DNA from: Mycobacterium gastri
GTDB taxonomy: Bacteria; Actinomycetota; Actinomycetes; Mycobacteriales; Mycobacteriaceae
DNA length: 64,000 nucleotides
Direction: 5' to 3'
NCBI RefSeq assembly: GCF_002102175.1
Contig: NZ_LQOX01000003.1
Coordinates: 62,001 to 126,000 of the forward strand
Made by a program: the position numbers and the translations under genes. Of the stretch, positions 36,784-46,181 are shown piece after piece. Position 1 is the first letter of the stretch. Every line of letters begins with the position of its first letter. The notes under the pieces are model-generated. The model had not been told where the DNA came from, searched no databases, and was given only the letters and a program-made list of their open reading frames with translations.

Positions 36784-37995
36784 GTGGTATGGCAAAGTCC
36801 GTCGCCGCAGGTGTGCGAGATGATCCGGCAGGGAGCGCGGATCGTCCTCAACGCTCCCCCGGAATGGTTTGACGAATATGACCGGCAAACTATGGCGGCC
36901 AACCCGTCGATAGCCGACGATCCCGTTCTGGCAGCGGCCGCCCGACGAAGCATTCGCTCCAGCCTGATGCATTGGGCCGCGGCGAATGTCAGCAACCCGG
37001 GCGCTCCGGTGCCGCCCAATGTGGGCCCCGAGCCGCTGAGTATCGCCCGGGACATGGCACGCCGTGGCCTGGAGCCGTTCACTTTCCGCCCGGCACTGAC
37101 CGTGGGCTGGCGGCTCTGGATGGATATCGCCTTCACGCTCGCCTCCGACCCCGACGAGCTGCGCGAGCTGCTCGACGTGTCCTTCCGGTCCGTCAGCAAT
37201 TTCATCGATGCCACGGCTGCCGGTATCGCCGCTCAGGTGCAACGGGAGCGCGACGAATTGGCGCGCGGCACCCACGCCGAGCGCCGGGAAGTCACCGCGC
37301 TGATCCTCGACGGCGCACCGATCAGCCGCCAGCGCGCCGAAGCGCGATTGGGCTACGCCCTGAACCGCGCCCACATCGGCGCGGTCATCTGGAGCGACGA
37401 ACCCGACGGCGACCTCAGCCAGCTCGATCGCGTCGCTGACGCCTTCGGCGATGCCGCCGGTTTTGCGCGGCCACTGACGGTGATCGCGAGCGCGGCTACC
37501 CGTTGGGTGTGGGTGCCCGAGTCCGTCCTCGATGTCGAGCTGGTTCGGCGGGCGGTCGAGGGCACACCCGGTGCGCGAATCGCCATCGGCACCACCGCGA
37601 AGGGAATCGAAGGCTTCCGGCGCAGCCACCTTGAGGCGCTCACCACACAGCGCATGGTGGCCGGGCTGCAATCCCAGCAGCGGGTAGCGTTTTTCGCCGA
37701 TGTCCAGTTGATCGCATTGATCACCCAAAACCGGGAAGCCGCAGAGGAATTCATCAAAAACACGCTGGGGGACTTTGAGTCGGCCGGCCCCGAGCTGCAC
37801 AAGACGGTGCTGACCTACATCAACGAGCAGTGCAGCGTCGGGCGCACCACGAAGCTTCTGTACACACACCGCAACACCTTGCTGCGTCGACTCGAGCGTG
37901 CTGAGCAACTCCTGCCGCGGCCCCTGGAGCACAGCAGCGTTCACGTCGCCGTCGCGCTCGAACTCCTGCAATGGCGCGGCAAACCGGCCACGTAG
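36784..37995 (+). CDS. PucR/CdaR-type transcriptional regulator
   Basis: The 403-residue protein has a helical N-terminal domain, a central GGDEF-like CdaR domain and a C-terminal PucR-type helix-turn-helix (ELHKTVLTYINEQCSVGRTTKLLYTHRNTLLRRLERAEQ region, ~residues 335-375), which is the diagnostic part. Such regulators often control purine, amino-acid or sugar-acid catabolism, and mycobacteria have many. It is divergent from the aminotransferase operon and convergent with the deacylase gene. It is the only transcription factor in the island apart from the antitoxin, so it is the natural candidate for the repeated upstream element. Confidence 0.87.
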   Translation: MVWQSPSPQVCEMIRQGARIVLNAPPEWFDEYDRQTMAANPSIADDPVLAAAARRSIRSSLMHWAAANVSNPGAPVPPNVGPEPLSIARDMARRGLEPFTFRPALTVGWRLWMDIAFTLASDPDELRELLDVSFRSVSNFIDATAAGIAAQVQRERDELARGTHAERREVTALILDGAPISRQRAEARLGYALNRAHIGAVIWSDEPDGDLSQLDRVADAFGDAAGFARPLTVIASAATRWVWVPESVLDVELVRRAVEGTPGARIAIGTTAKGIEGFRRSHLEALTTQRMVAGLQSQQRVAFFADVQLIALITQNREAAEEFIKNTLGDFESAGPELHKTVLTYINEQCSVGRTTKLLYTHRNTLLRRLERAEQLLPRPLEHSSVHVAVALELLQWRGKPAT

Positions 37996-38046
37996 GACTC
38001 ACGTCTCTTTTCTGGTCTTTTATGGTCGCTTCTGGTGGGGCCTGCG

Positions 38047-39834
38047 TTACCTGAGTGCGGTGTGGGTGGACGGCAGAAACGTCCCGTAGTCCTGAGACTG
38101 GCCGAGATCCGTTGCATACCCAGATGTTTGGGTGTAAGCGGTGCGCCCATTGATGAGCACGGCGTGCACGGCGTCGTCGTTGCGGTTGACCACGCGGTCC
38201 AGTCCGAAGGCGTCGGGGGCGGGTGCCTCGGTGATCTCGAAGACCTGGTCGGTGAGCCCGTCGGGGTCGACCACCACCACGTCGGCGCGGGCGCCGATGC
38301 GCAGGCGACCGGCCTCGACGCCCCACCAGTCGGCCAGATCCGAGGTCAGCTTGCGCACCATCTCGCCGACGGTAATCTTGGGGAGCGGCGATTGTTCGGC
38401 CCGCTTGGCCATCGTCAGGGCACGCACTCCGAAGTTGTAGTTCGCCAGGCTGCGCAGGTGCGCGCCGGAATCGGCGAATCCAATGTGGGTGCCGGGGCTG
38501 GCCAGCAAGTCGAGCACGATGTCGGGACGGTGATTGCCCACGACGGTGTACCATCGCAACTTCTCCCGCCAGGTGGCGGCCAGATCCAGGAATACCTCGG
38601 CGGGGTGCTGGCCGCGCTCGCGGCTGAGGTCTTGGAAGGTGCGACCCACCACCGAGACATCGGGGCAATCGATGATGACGGCATCGTCGAATCGCCGGTT
38701 CCACAGGCCGTTCATCATGAATCCGCCCATGTCCTTGATGAATTGGGCCCGGAACTCCGGATCGGTCAGCAGCGCGTACTGATCGTCGGCGGTGCGCAGC
38801 TTGCGTAGCGCGATACCGCTGCTGAACTCCTCGAAGGCCGCGAAATCCACGCCGTCGACGAAAATCGTCATCGGGCCGGGCAGCGCCTGAAAACGCAAGT
38901 TGCCGCCAAGAATTCGGTTGGTCAGCCACGCCAGCAGGCGCGACACCCGGTGCAGCATCGGGTTGGACTTGAAGTCCATTGCGGTCAGCAGGCTGGTGCG
39001 CAGCGGCCGACGACCGATGCCGGACGCGGTCAATGCGAACGCCAGCACGTTCACCTGAGTCTCGGCGTTGGGGGCGCTCTGCAGGATCCGGCCCCGTCGG
39101 CGCAGCCGCTTGTGCAGCCTGCGGTATTCGCGCCACCTCGCGAACGTCGACGGCAACGGTTCTGCCCAGGCCCGGTCACCGGCCAGCTTGTCGCGACGAG
39201 TGGTCATCGTCGACAACCCCAGGAAGCCTTCGTCCAGAGCGTCGTCGAGAATGCGCTCCATTGAAGCCATCTGGGTGTCACTCGGCTGAAAGTGCTTGTC
39301 CGTGGCCGCTTCTAAACCCAGCACACCGACCCGCAGATCACTGTGACCCAGCATGGCCGCGACGTTGGGGCCCAGTGGCTGCTGTTGAAGCCATTGCCGG
39401 TATTCGCCTGGCGTGCTCCAAGTCTTGCTCTGCTGCAGAATCGTCTTGATGCCCGAATGCGGGATGGCCTCCACCCGGGCGAACAGGTCCGCCGAATCGT
39501 CGGCATCCACGGTCACCATGCTCAACGAGCAGTTACCGGTGACCACGGTGGTCACCCCGTGCCGTACCGACTCGGGCAGCCCAGGGGCGGTGACAATTTC
39601 GGCGTCGTAGTGCGAGTGGATCTCCAGAAAGCCTGGCATCACCCATTTTCCGGCGGCGTCGATAACTTCGTCGAAGCTGCCGGGATTCAGCGGCTGCGCG
39701 GACACGTTGATCACCACCCCGTCGGCGATCGCGATGTCGCGGATCACCCCTGGCGTGCCGCTGCCGTCGAAAACCAGCCCGCGGGAAATCAAGACTCGGG
39801 GATTGGACTTGCCGTCGCTTGCCGTGGTGTTCAT
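38047..39834 (-). CDS. N-acyl-D-amino-acid deacylase-type amidohydrolase
   Basis: The 595-residue TIM-barrel metal hydrolase has PGFLEIHSHYD with the HxH metal ligands near residue 70, GVTTVVTGNCSLS, GHSDLR, the distal aspartate in GFADSGAHLRSLANYNFG, and the C-terminal RIGARADVVVVDPDG. This pattern is that of D-aminoacylases (N-acyl-D-amino acid deacylases); Rv2913c is a likely relative. It should release D-amino acids from acylated derivatives. ATG 39834 follows GAAAGGA. A conserved 87-bp element lies ~65-150 bp upstream. Confidence 0.88.
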   Translation of the reverse strand: MNTTASDGKSNPRVLISRGLVFDGSGTPGVIRDIAIADGVVINVSAQPLNPGSFDEVIDAAGKWVMPGFLEIHSHYDAEIVTAPGLPESVRHGVTTVVTGNCSLSMVTVDADDSADLFARVEAIPHSGIKTILQQSKTWSTPGEYRQWLQQQPLGPNVAAMLGHSDLRVGVLGLEAATDKHFQPSDTQMASMERILDDALDEGFLGLSTMTTRRDKLAGDRAWAEPLPSTFARWREYRRLHKRLRRRGRILQSAPNAETQVNVLAFALTASGIGRRPLRTSLLTAMDFKSNPMLHRVSRLLAWLTNRILGGNLRFQALPGPMTIFVDGVDFAAFEEFSSGIALRKLRTADDQYALLTDPEFRAQFIKDMGGFMMNGLWNRRFDDAVIIDCPDVSVVGRTFQDLSRERGQHPAEVFLDLAATWREKLRWYTVVGNHRPDIVLDLLASPGTHIGFADSGAHLRSLANYNFGVRALTMAKRAEQSPLPKITVGEMVRKLTSDLADWWGVEAGRLRIGARADVVVVDPDGLTDQVFEITEAPAPDAFGLDRVVNRNDDAVHAVLINGRTAYTQTSGYATDLGQSQDYGTFLPSTHTALR

Positions 39835-39897
39835 TCGGCTGGATCCTTTCGGCCGGACCTCGACGTCAGCGCCGGGCGCAATGAGCTGAGGTGCTCG

Positions 39898-39984
39898 AAG
39901 TGTTCTCCATCATCGAGGCCGCAGCACCGCTCGCCAAAGGTCACAATGTCCCAATTCGTGCGAACGGATGGTGCAAAAGTGTGC
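39898..39984 (-). promoter_or_regulatory. Conserved upstream element, copy C
   Basis: This block matches copy A along 86-87 bp, with the core CGGATGGTGCAAAAGTGTGC (39965-39984) identical to copy A. The core lies ~131 bp before the deacylase ATG, almost the same spacing as copy A to the PE gene (~127 bp). It fills most of the short gap between the deacylase and the PPE-MPTR gene. Confidence 0.65.
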
Positions 39985-40101
39985 ACGACTGATGTCCCGG
40001 TTCCCGGCAGCGAACGCCGAACGACCCGAGATCACGGTGCGGTCCGCGACTGCGGCGACCACGCCGCGTTATGGCCTACCCCGCCATTGGGGCCAACCCG
40101 T

Positions 40102-41814
40102 TCAGGTAGCCAACATGATCAGCCGGCCGAGGCTCAGCAGGCCCGAATTGGCGAGACCGGTGTTGAAGAAGCCCGAGTTGAACCCACTGACCATGCCGCT
40201 TGGGAAGGGGCCAATGACGTCGGTGACACCGGTGTTGAAAAAGCCAGAGCTGACGCCGGTGACAAGCGAGCCGCCGGAGGCCGAGTTGAAGAAGCCCGAG
40301 ATACCGTGACCGCCGTTAGCGGCCGTGTTTCCAAGCCCCGAGACTCCGACACCGATGTTAGAGAATCCCGAGTTGCTAGTGGCGGCGAAGCCGACCGGAC
40401 CCTGGTCTATGGCGCTCCCGAAGCCGGTGTTCAGATTGCCCGCATTCCAAAAGCCCGTGTTTACGTGGCCCGAGTTGCCAAAGCCGGTGTTTGCCGAGCC
40501 CGAGTTGAAAAAGCCGGTGTTGAGGTTGTTCCCGTTCCAGCCGCCGGTATTGATCGAGCCCGCGTTCGCGAAGCCGGTATTGAGCAGGCCCGAGTTCCAG
40601 AAGCCGCTGTTTCCGCTGCCCGCGTTCCCGAAGCCGAGGTTGCCGGTGCCCGAGTTCGCAAAGCCGAAGCTGTTGAGGTGGCCTGGATAAACGGTATTGG
40701 TGCCGGCACTGAAGAGGCCGATATTGCCGTTGCCGGAGTTGAAGAAGCCGATGTTGTTGTTTCCTGAATTGAACAAGCCAATGTTGCCGCTGCCCGAGTT
40801 CAGGCCGTCAAGATGCAACTGGCCAGCTGCCAGGTCGTAATACGCACCCCCGACACCGACCAAATTGCTGCCTTTGAGCCCGAACCCGATGTTGTGATCG
40901 CCGTAGTTCCCGCCGCCGATGTTTCCGACGCCCAGGTTCCCCAAGCCGAAGTTGCCGTTGCCGGTGTTACCCATGCCCACGTTGTTGTTGCCCGGCGTGG
41001 GGGAGAACGTGAACAGGTTTGGATTGGACAAGTCGGTCGGTCCGCCGTTTCCGAAGCCGATGTTCCCGTTGCCGAAGTTACCGAAGCCGAAGTTTCCATT
41101 GCCGCTGTTTCCGGCGCCGACGTTGTTGTTGCCGTTGTTTCCGCTGCCGATGTTATTGTTGCCCGGCTTCGGGGGGACCAGCTGGCTGTTTCCAACGCCG
41201 CTGTTTCCGAAGCCGATGTTTCCGCTGCCGGTGTTGCCATTGCCGACATTGGCGTTGCCCTTGTTGCCGACGCCCAAATTGGGCAGGTTCTGCAGGAACT
41301 GCTGTAGACCGCTCGGCAACTGCGCTGCCGCAGCCGACGCCCCGGTGTGATAGCCGGCCATCGCGGCCACATCCGCGGCCCACATCTGCTCGTACTGGCC
41401 CTCGGCGGCCATGATCGCCGGCGCATTGAGCCCCAACCAGTTCGACCGGATCAGCTGTAAGAACGCCGAGCGGTTGGCCGCTACCGCCAACGGATGGATG
41501 GTTGCCGCGCGCGCGGCCTCGAACGCACCGGCCACCGTCCGCGCCTGCTCGGCCGCCCCCGCGGCCTGGGCCGAGGCCGCGCTCAGCAGCTTCGCATACG
41601 GGGCGGCCGCAGCCGCCATCGCCGCCGAGGCCGCACCCTGCCAGGACTCAATGGCTAACCCTGAGGTCACCCACGAGAATGACGACGACGCCGTTCCCAA
41701 CTCCGAGGCCAGCCCGTCCCAGGCCGCTGCCGCGTCCAGCATCGGCGCCGACCCGGCACCGGTGAACATCAGCAAAGAATTTATCTCCGGCGGCAACACC
41801 ATGAAATTGGACAC
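40102..41814 (-). CDS. PPE-MPTR protein
   Basis: The 570-residue protein starts at GTG 41814, behind AGGGGGAC, giving [21 protein letters not shown] ~180-residue PPE domain with ESWQGAAS is followed by a long series of asparagine/glycine repeats of the NxGxGNxG (major polymorphic tandem repeat) type from about residue 185 to the end. Such proteins are ESX-5-exported and surface-associated; specific function unknown. The frame is open further upstream, but the PPE motif fixes the start. No PE gene is adjacent. Confidence 0.92.
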   Translation of the reverse strand: MSNFMVLPPEINSLLMFTGAGSAPMLDAAAAWDGLASELGTASSSFSWVTSGLAIESWQGAASAAMAAAAAPYAKLLSAASAQAAGAAEQARTVAGAFEAARAATIHPLAVAANRSAFLQLIRSNWLGLNAPAIMAAEGQYEQMWAADVAAMAGYHTGASAAAAQLPSGLQQFLQNLPNLGVGNKGNANVGNGNTGSGNIGFGNSGVGNSQLVPPKPGNNNIGSGNNGNNNVGAGNSGNGNFGFGNFGNGNIGFGNGGPTDLSNPNLFTFSPTPGNNNVGMGNTGNGNFGLGNLGVGNIGGGNYGDHNIGFGLKGSNLVGVGGAYYDLAAGQLHLDGLNSGSGNIGLFNSGNNNIGFFNSGNGNIGLFSAGTNTVYPGHLNSFGFANSGTGNLGFGNAGSGNSGFWNSGLLNTGFANAGSINTGGWNGNNLNTGFFNSGSANTGFGNSGHVNTGFWNAGNLNTGFGSAIDQGPVGFAATSNSGFSNIGVGVSGLGNTAANGGHGISGFFNSASGGSLVTGVSSGFFNTGVTDVIGPFPSGMVSGFNSGFFNTGLANSGLLSLGRLIMLAT

Positions 41815-42036
41815 GACAGTCCCCCTGTCAATATCACGCGGAGCTCTCGAAGCGACCTGGTGCCGACGTGGGATCGAGTAACTCGCCACGCAGGCTACGC
41901 CGACTGCAACGCAAATATTGGTTTTTTGGCAGAATTCAGACCGGAGCGATTCGCTGATCGGAGCAGGTGACAAGACCGCCTCGGCCGAGTCGCTCGACCG
42001 GCCCGGCGTTCAGGCGTGCCGCCAGTACCTAGTTAA

Positions 42037-42055
42037 CATGTTGTGGCGCAACATG
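42037..42055. promoter_or_regulatory. Palindrome upstream of the YtcJ-like amidohydrolase
   Basis: The inverted repeat CATGTTG-TGGCG-CAACATG lies ~95 bp before the amidohydrolase start, in a 334-bp gap shared with the divergent PPE-MPTR gene. It has the size and symmetry of a dimeric repressor site. The regulator is unknown. Confidence 0.55.
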
Positions 42056-42148
42056 ATTCACGGATCAGCGTAGCCGGCATCGACAACCGGAGTTGCGCGG
42101 ATTGGTGAATGCCGCACTAAGATGGCTGACGATCAGAAGGAGGTCAAC

Positions 42149-43798
42149 ATGATTGGCGAAGCTGACGCCATCTATCTGAACGGTGACATCGTCACGATTG
42201 ACGACGGGCAGCCGACGGCCGAAGCAGTCGCCATCAAGGACGGTCGCATCGTCGCCGTCGGGGCTTGCGACGACGTTGTACAACAACACCAAGGCCCGCG
42301 AACGCGCACCGTCGATCTCGCCGGCAAAACACTGCTGCCGGGCTTCATCGACCCGCACAGTCACTACATCAATGCGCTCACGGTGGCCAACCAGGTCAAT
42401 GTGTTCGCACCACCGGCAGGCCCCGGCGCCGACGTCGACGCCATCGTCGCGGAGCTGAAGCGCTTCCGTGACGCGCGCAACATCGGTGAGGGCGAACTCA
42501 TCATGGGCTACGGCTACGACGAGACGGTCATGCCTGAGGGCCGCACCCTGCACCGAGAAGACCTCGACAAGGAGTTCCCGAACAACCCGGTGATGGTTGG
42601 GCACGTGTCGTTGCACGGCGCCGTGCTCAATTCCGCGGCCATGGACAGGTACGGCATTTCAGCGAGCACCGTCACGCCGCCGGGCGGGGTGATCGTGCGC
42701 AAGGACGGCTCGGACGAACCCGACGGCCTGGTCATGGAAACCGCGTTTCTGCCGATCTTCGCCTCGCTGCCCAAACCCACCCGCGAGCAAGAGGTGCAGT
42801 GGAGCATCGCCGGCCAAATGCTTTACGCCGCAGCCGGTATCACGACTGCCCACGAGGGGGCGACGCACGCGGCGGACATCGCTGTGATGCAGCGGGCGGC
42901 TGCCGGCGGCGCCACCCTCATCGACATCGTCGCCTATCCGTTCATCCTCGACCTCGACGCGGTTCTGCAGGACAATCCGCCCGACACATTCGGGACCTAC
43001 CACAACCGCGTCAAGCTCGGTGGCGTCAAAGTCACCCTCGACGGCTCGCCGCAGGGCCGGACGGCGTTCTTCACCACCCCCTACCTCGTCGACGGGCCCG
43101 ACGGGCAGCAGAACTGGACCGGCGAACTCCCGTTCCCGCAGGAAACCGTCGACTCCTGGTTCAAACGTGTCTACGACCTCGGTGTGCCGCTGAACATCCA
43201 CGCCAACGGTGACGCCGCCATCGACGTCCTGCTCAAGGCGCACGAATACGCCGGCGCCGACGACCTTTCCAAAGACCGCCACACCACGGTCATCCATTCC
43301 CAGTTCGTGCGGCGCGACCAGCTCGACAAGTACGTCGAATACAACCTGATCCCGTCGCTGTTCACCGAGCACGCGTTCTACTTCGGCGACACCCATGTCC
43401 GGCTGCGCGGCAGGGAACAGGCGCATTTCCTCAGCCCGATGCGGACAGCGATCGACATGGGCCTGCGCCCGACCAACCACACCGACTTCAACGTCTCGCC
43501 ACTCGACCAGCTGTTCGTGGTGTGGACGGCGGTCAATCGCGTCTCCCGCAGCGGCGAAGTCATCGGCGCCGATCAGCGTGTCACGGCCCTCGAGGCGCTC
43601 AAAGCGATCACCATCAACGCCGCATATCAGTACCGCGAGGAGCAGTCCAAGGGCTCGATCACGGTCGGCAAACTGGCCGATCTGGTGATCCTGGACAGCA
43701 ATCCACTGACCGTCGACCCGATGGACATCAAAGACATCAAGATCGTCGAGACGATCAAAGAGGGGCGCACGATCTATCGGAGACCGGTCGCCGCCTGA
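42149..43798 (+). CDS. YtcJ-like amidohydrolase
   Basis: The 549-residue metal-dependent hydrolase has an N-terminal beta-sandwich (YLNGDIVTIDDGQPTAEAVA), the HxH metal motif PGFIDPHSHY near residue 70, NIHANGDAAID near residue 350 and the C-terminal ITVGKLADLVILD. This is the layout of the YtcJ/exoenzyme-regulatory (amidohydrolase_3) family, often of unknown amide substrate. A perfect AAGGAGG at 42137-42143 sits 5 bp before ATG 42149, so this start is preferred to the in-frame ATG 42122. It converges on whiB3 with 26 bp between stops. Confidence 0.9.
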   Translation: MIGEADAIYLNGDIVTIDDGQPTAEAVAIKDGRIVAVGACDDVVQQHQGPRTRTVDLAGKTLLPGFIDPHSHYINALTVANQVNVFAPPAGPGADVDAIVAELKRFRDARNIGEGELIMGYGYDETVMPEGRTLHREDLDKEFPNNPVMVGHVSLHGAVLNSAAMDRYGISASTVTPPGGVIVRKDGSDEPDGLVMETAFLPIFASLPKPTREQEVQWSIAGQMLYAAAGITTAHEGATHAADIAVMQRAAAGGATLIDIVAYPFILDLDAVLQDNPPDTFGTYHNRVKLGGVKVTLDGSPQGRTAFFTTPYLVDGPDGQQNWTGELPFPQETVDSWFKRVYDLGVPLNIHANGDAAIDVLLKAHEYAGADDLSKDRHTTVIHSQFVRRDQLDKYVEYNLIPSLFTEHAFYFGDTHVRLRGREQAHFLSPMRTAIDMGLRPTNHTDFNVSPLDQLFVVWTAVNRVSRSGEVIGADQRVTALEALKAITINAAYQYREEQSKGSITVGKLADLVILDSNPLTVDPMDIKDIKIVETIKEGRTIYRRPVAA

Positions 43799-43824
43799 TC
43801 ACCGCCGCAGAGCCGGGCGGCCCA

Positions 43825-44133
43825 TCACGCGGAGCGGCGGATCCCCCGGCTGCGCCCAATGCCGCCCTTGAGCAGCAGGTCGCGCTCTGATTCGGACAAG
43901 CCGCCCCATACGCCGTAGGGCTCGGCCACGTCGAGTGCGTGGGAGCGGCACTGCTCGATCACCGGGCAGCGGCGGCACATTTCCTTGGCGCGCTGCTCGC
44001 GCAGCATGCGGGCGCGGCCGCGCTCGCCGTCGGGATGGAAGAACATCGATGAGTCGACTCCGCGGCACAAACCCTGCAACTGCCAGTTCCAGATGTCGGC
44101 GTTGGGCCCAGGTAGCTGCTCCGGCTGTGGCAT
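43825..44133 (-). CDS. whiB3: Redox-sensing iron-sulfur regulator WhiB3
   Basis: The 102-residue Wbl protein has the four cluster cysteines at residues 23, 53, 56 and 62, the G-V-W-G-G turn near residue 75, and a basic C-terminus for DNA binding. Length and cysteine spacing match M. tuberculosis WhiB3 (Rv3416), which senses O2/NO through a 4Fe-4S cluster and controls lipid anabolism and redox balance. It marks the far edge of the accessory island. A GTTCGCGAAC palindrome lies at 44176-44185, 43 bp upstream. Confidence 0.95.
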   Translation of the reverse strand: MPQPEQLPGPNADIWNWQLQGLCRGVDSSMFFHPDGERGRARMLREQRAKEMCRRCPVIEQCRSHALDVAEPYGVWGGLSESERDLLLKGGIGRSRGIRRSA

Positions 44134-44679
44134 TGCTCATTCCCTCTCTGCACGGCACATCCAAGTGGAGGTTAGGTTCGCGAACGCGCGAGGTGTGCAA
44201 CTGATACTTCAGAGGAGTCACCGATGACTACCAGACAACGCTAAACGCTAGGGGGACTGCCGAATTTCCGTCAATAGCCCGCCGGAGCGACCAAATACCT
44301 GTGCGTTGGACGAGAATTAACTCGGTGTTCATCTGTCACGCATTTGGCGACGGACAAGCGTGCTATCGAAACCGGTTCAAAATCTCATCTTTGCAGCTCA
44401 GCGGGCTGCTGTGAGCATGCTGTAATTTGCCGAGAGATGGCTGTGAGTAATGTGTACGTAACACAGAAACCACAAACTTTTTACCGCTCACGGTGAGTGA
44501 AACACTAATGTCGCGCTCCGCGATCGGTGGCCGGCGCGTGGTGCGCGCCCATTCTCAATTCACCCACCACGGGATTTCGCCGGCCACGGCGCCGTGGGCC
44601 CGGCAGGTGCCGCTCCTGTCTCCACGAGACACTCGTGGCAATTGCAGCAGCGGATTCGGGTTAGGGTGCAGCTATCACC
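44134..44679. other. Long divergent gap between whiB3 and the Rv3415c-like gene
   Basis: This 546-bp AT-richer region should contain the whiB3 promoter and that of the divergent gene. Visible items are a GTTCGCGAAC palindrome (44176-44185) and a six-codon plus-strand frame at 44224-44244 (MTTRQR) behind a strong AGAGGAG ribosome-binding site. No larger gene was recognised. Confidence 0.5.
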
Positions 44680-45525
44680 ATGCAGGAAACTCGACACGCT
44701 TCGTCGACCGACATGGCGATTGAATCGATTGAGTCGCGGTTGGCCGATGCAGCCTTCGGAAGTAGCCCGGGCAGTTGGCCGCTGCCGACGGCGACGACGC
44801 CACGCCAGCTGTGGCTGCGCGCCGTGGCCGCCGGGGGGCAAGGTCGTTACGGCTCGGCGTACACCGACCTGGAGTTGCTGCGACGCCGCGTCCCGGCGGG
44901 CCGTTTGGCGTCGCTGGCGCACAGCACCCACGGGTCCTTTCTGCGCCAGCTCGGCTGGCACACCCTGGCGCGGGGCTGGGACGGACACGCCATGGCACTG
45001 GCCGAGGCAGATCCGGAGGCCCGCGCCGATGCGCTGATCGGGCTGGCGGCCGACGCGCTGGGCATCGGCCGCTTCGCCGTCTCGGCGACGTTGCTGACGC
45101 GTGCGGACGCGGTGCTCGATGCGGCCGGGTTGCCGGCCGACGTGGCGAACCGGCTGGCGGTACGCCGTGGCTGGGTGGCCGCGGAGTTGGCGATGTTCTC
45201 AGGTGAGGCGGCGACCGCCGTGGACTGCGCGCAGGAAGCGGCCGAGTTGGCGCGGGCCGGCGGGTCGGCCAGGCACCAGGTCAAAAGTGAGGTGGTGCTG
45301 GCGGCGGCGCTGTGCAGTGCCGGCACTGCCGAGCGGGCTCGCGGCGTGGGTGAGGAGGCGATGGCAACTACCGGCCGGCTGGATCTGATTCCGCTGCGCT
45401 GGGCGTTGGCCTGCTTGCTGATCGATATCGGGAGTGTCACGTTTTCGACGCGCCAGTTGCGCGAAATTCGTGATATCTGCGCAGATCAAATACGGCGCGC
45501 CGGTGGGACCTGGCGTCCCGCTTGA
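44680..45525 (+). CDS. Conserved hypothetical protein (Rv3415c-like)
   Basis: This mainly helical, alanine-rich protein of up to 281 residues matches Rv3415c (~275 aa) in size and place. Repeated helix pairs (LGWHTLARGWDGHAMALAEA; RADALIGLAADALGIGRFAV; RRGWVAAELAMFSGEAATAV) suggest a tetratricopeptide-like solenoid. The start is uncertain between ATG 44680 and ATG 44713. It lies 80 bp before sigD on the same strand. Function unknown. Confidence 0.8.
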   Translation: MQETRHASSTDMAIESIESRLADAAFGSSPGSWPLPTATTPRQLWLRAVAAGGQGRYGSAYTDLELLRRRVPAGRLASLAHSTHGSFLRQLGWHTLARGWDGHAMALAEADPEARADALIGLAADALGIGRFAVSATLLTRADAVLDAAGLPADVANRLAVRRGWVAAELAMFSGEAATAVDCAQEAAELARAGGSARHQVKSEVVLAAALCSAGTAERARGVGEEAMATTGRLDLIPLRWALACLLIDIGSVTFSTRQLREIRDICADQIRRAGGTWRPA

Positions 45526-45605
45526 TTCGCCGCTCGACCGTTATTGTCAATTCGTGAGTTAGCCCGGGATGTGTCCGGTTCGTAACGTTGGAGATATCGC
45601 CGTCA

Positions 45606-46181
45606 ATGACAATTGAAGGGGAACGTCTCGACGCTGTGGTTGCGGAGGCCGTGGCAGGAGACCGGAACGCACTTCGGGAGGTGCTGGAGACCATCCGTCC
45701 GATCGTGGTGCGATATTGCCGGGCGCGAGTCGGCACGATCGAGCGCAGTGGCCTCTCAGCAGACGATGTGGCACAGGAGGTGTGCTTGGCCACCATAACG
45801 GCGCTTCCGCGCTATCGGGACCGAGGGCGCCCGTTCCTGGCCTTCCTCTACGGCATCGCGGCGCACAAGGTCGCGGACGCTCATCGTGCGGCCGGCCGCG
45901 ACCTTGCGTATCCCGCCGAGGCGGTTCCAGACCGCCGATCGGCCGACGCCGGCCCCGAACAGCTTGCCATCGAGGCCGATTCGGTGACCCGGATGAACGA
46001 ATTGCTCGAGATCTTGCCGGCCAAGCAACGGGAGATCCTCATCCTGCGTGTTGTCGTCGGCCTATCCGCCGAGGAGACCGCGGCCGCCGTCGGCAGCACC
46101 ACGGGAGCGGTCCGGGTGGCCCAGCATCGCGCACTTCAGCGGCTCAAAGACGAAATTGTCGCGGCAGGTGACTATGCGTGA
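45606..46181 (+). CDS. sigD: ECF sigma factor SigD
   Basis: The 191-residue extracytoplasmic-function sigma factor has region 2 (VVRYCRARVGTIERSGLSAD, DVAQEVCLATITALPRYRDR, with the -10 recognition helix following) and region 4 (LLEILPAKQREILILRVVVGL, then SAEETAAAVGSTTGAVRVAQ). ATG 45606 was chosen; M. tuberculosis SigD (Rv3414c) is slightly longer. Its 3' end overlaps the anti-sigma gene by 8 bp, indicating balanced co-translation. Confidence 0.94.
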   Translation: MTIEGERLDAVVAEAVAGDRNALREVLETIRPIVVRYCRARVGTIERSGLSADDVAQEVCLATITALPRYRDRGRPFLAFLYGIAAHKVADAHRAAGRDLAYPAEAVPDRRSADAGPEQLAIEADSVTRMNELLEILPAKQREILILRVVVGLSAEETAAAVGSTTGAVRVAQHRALQRLKDEIVAAGDYA

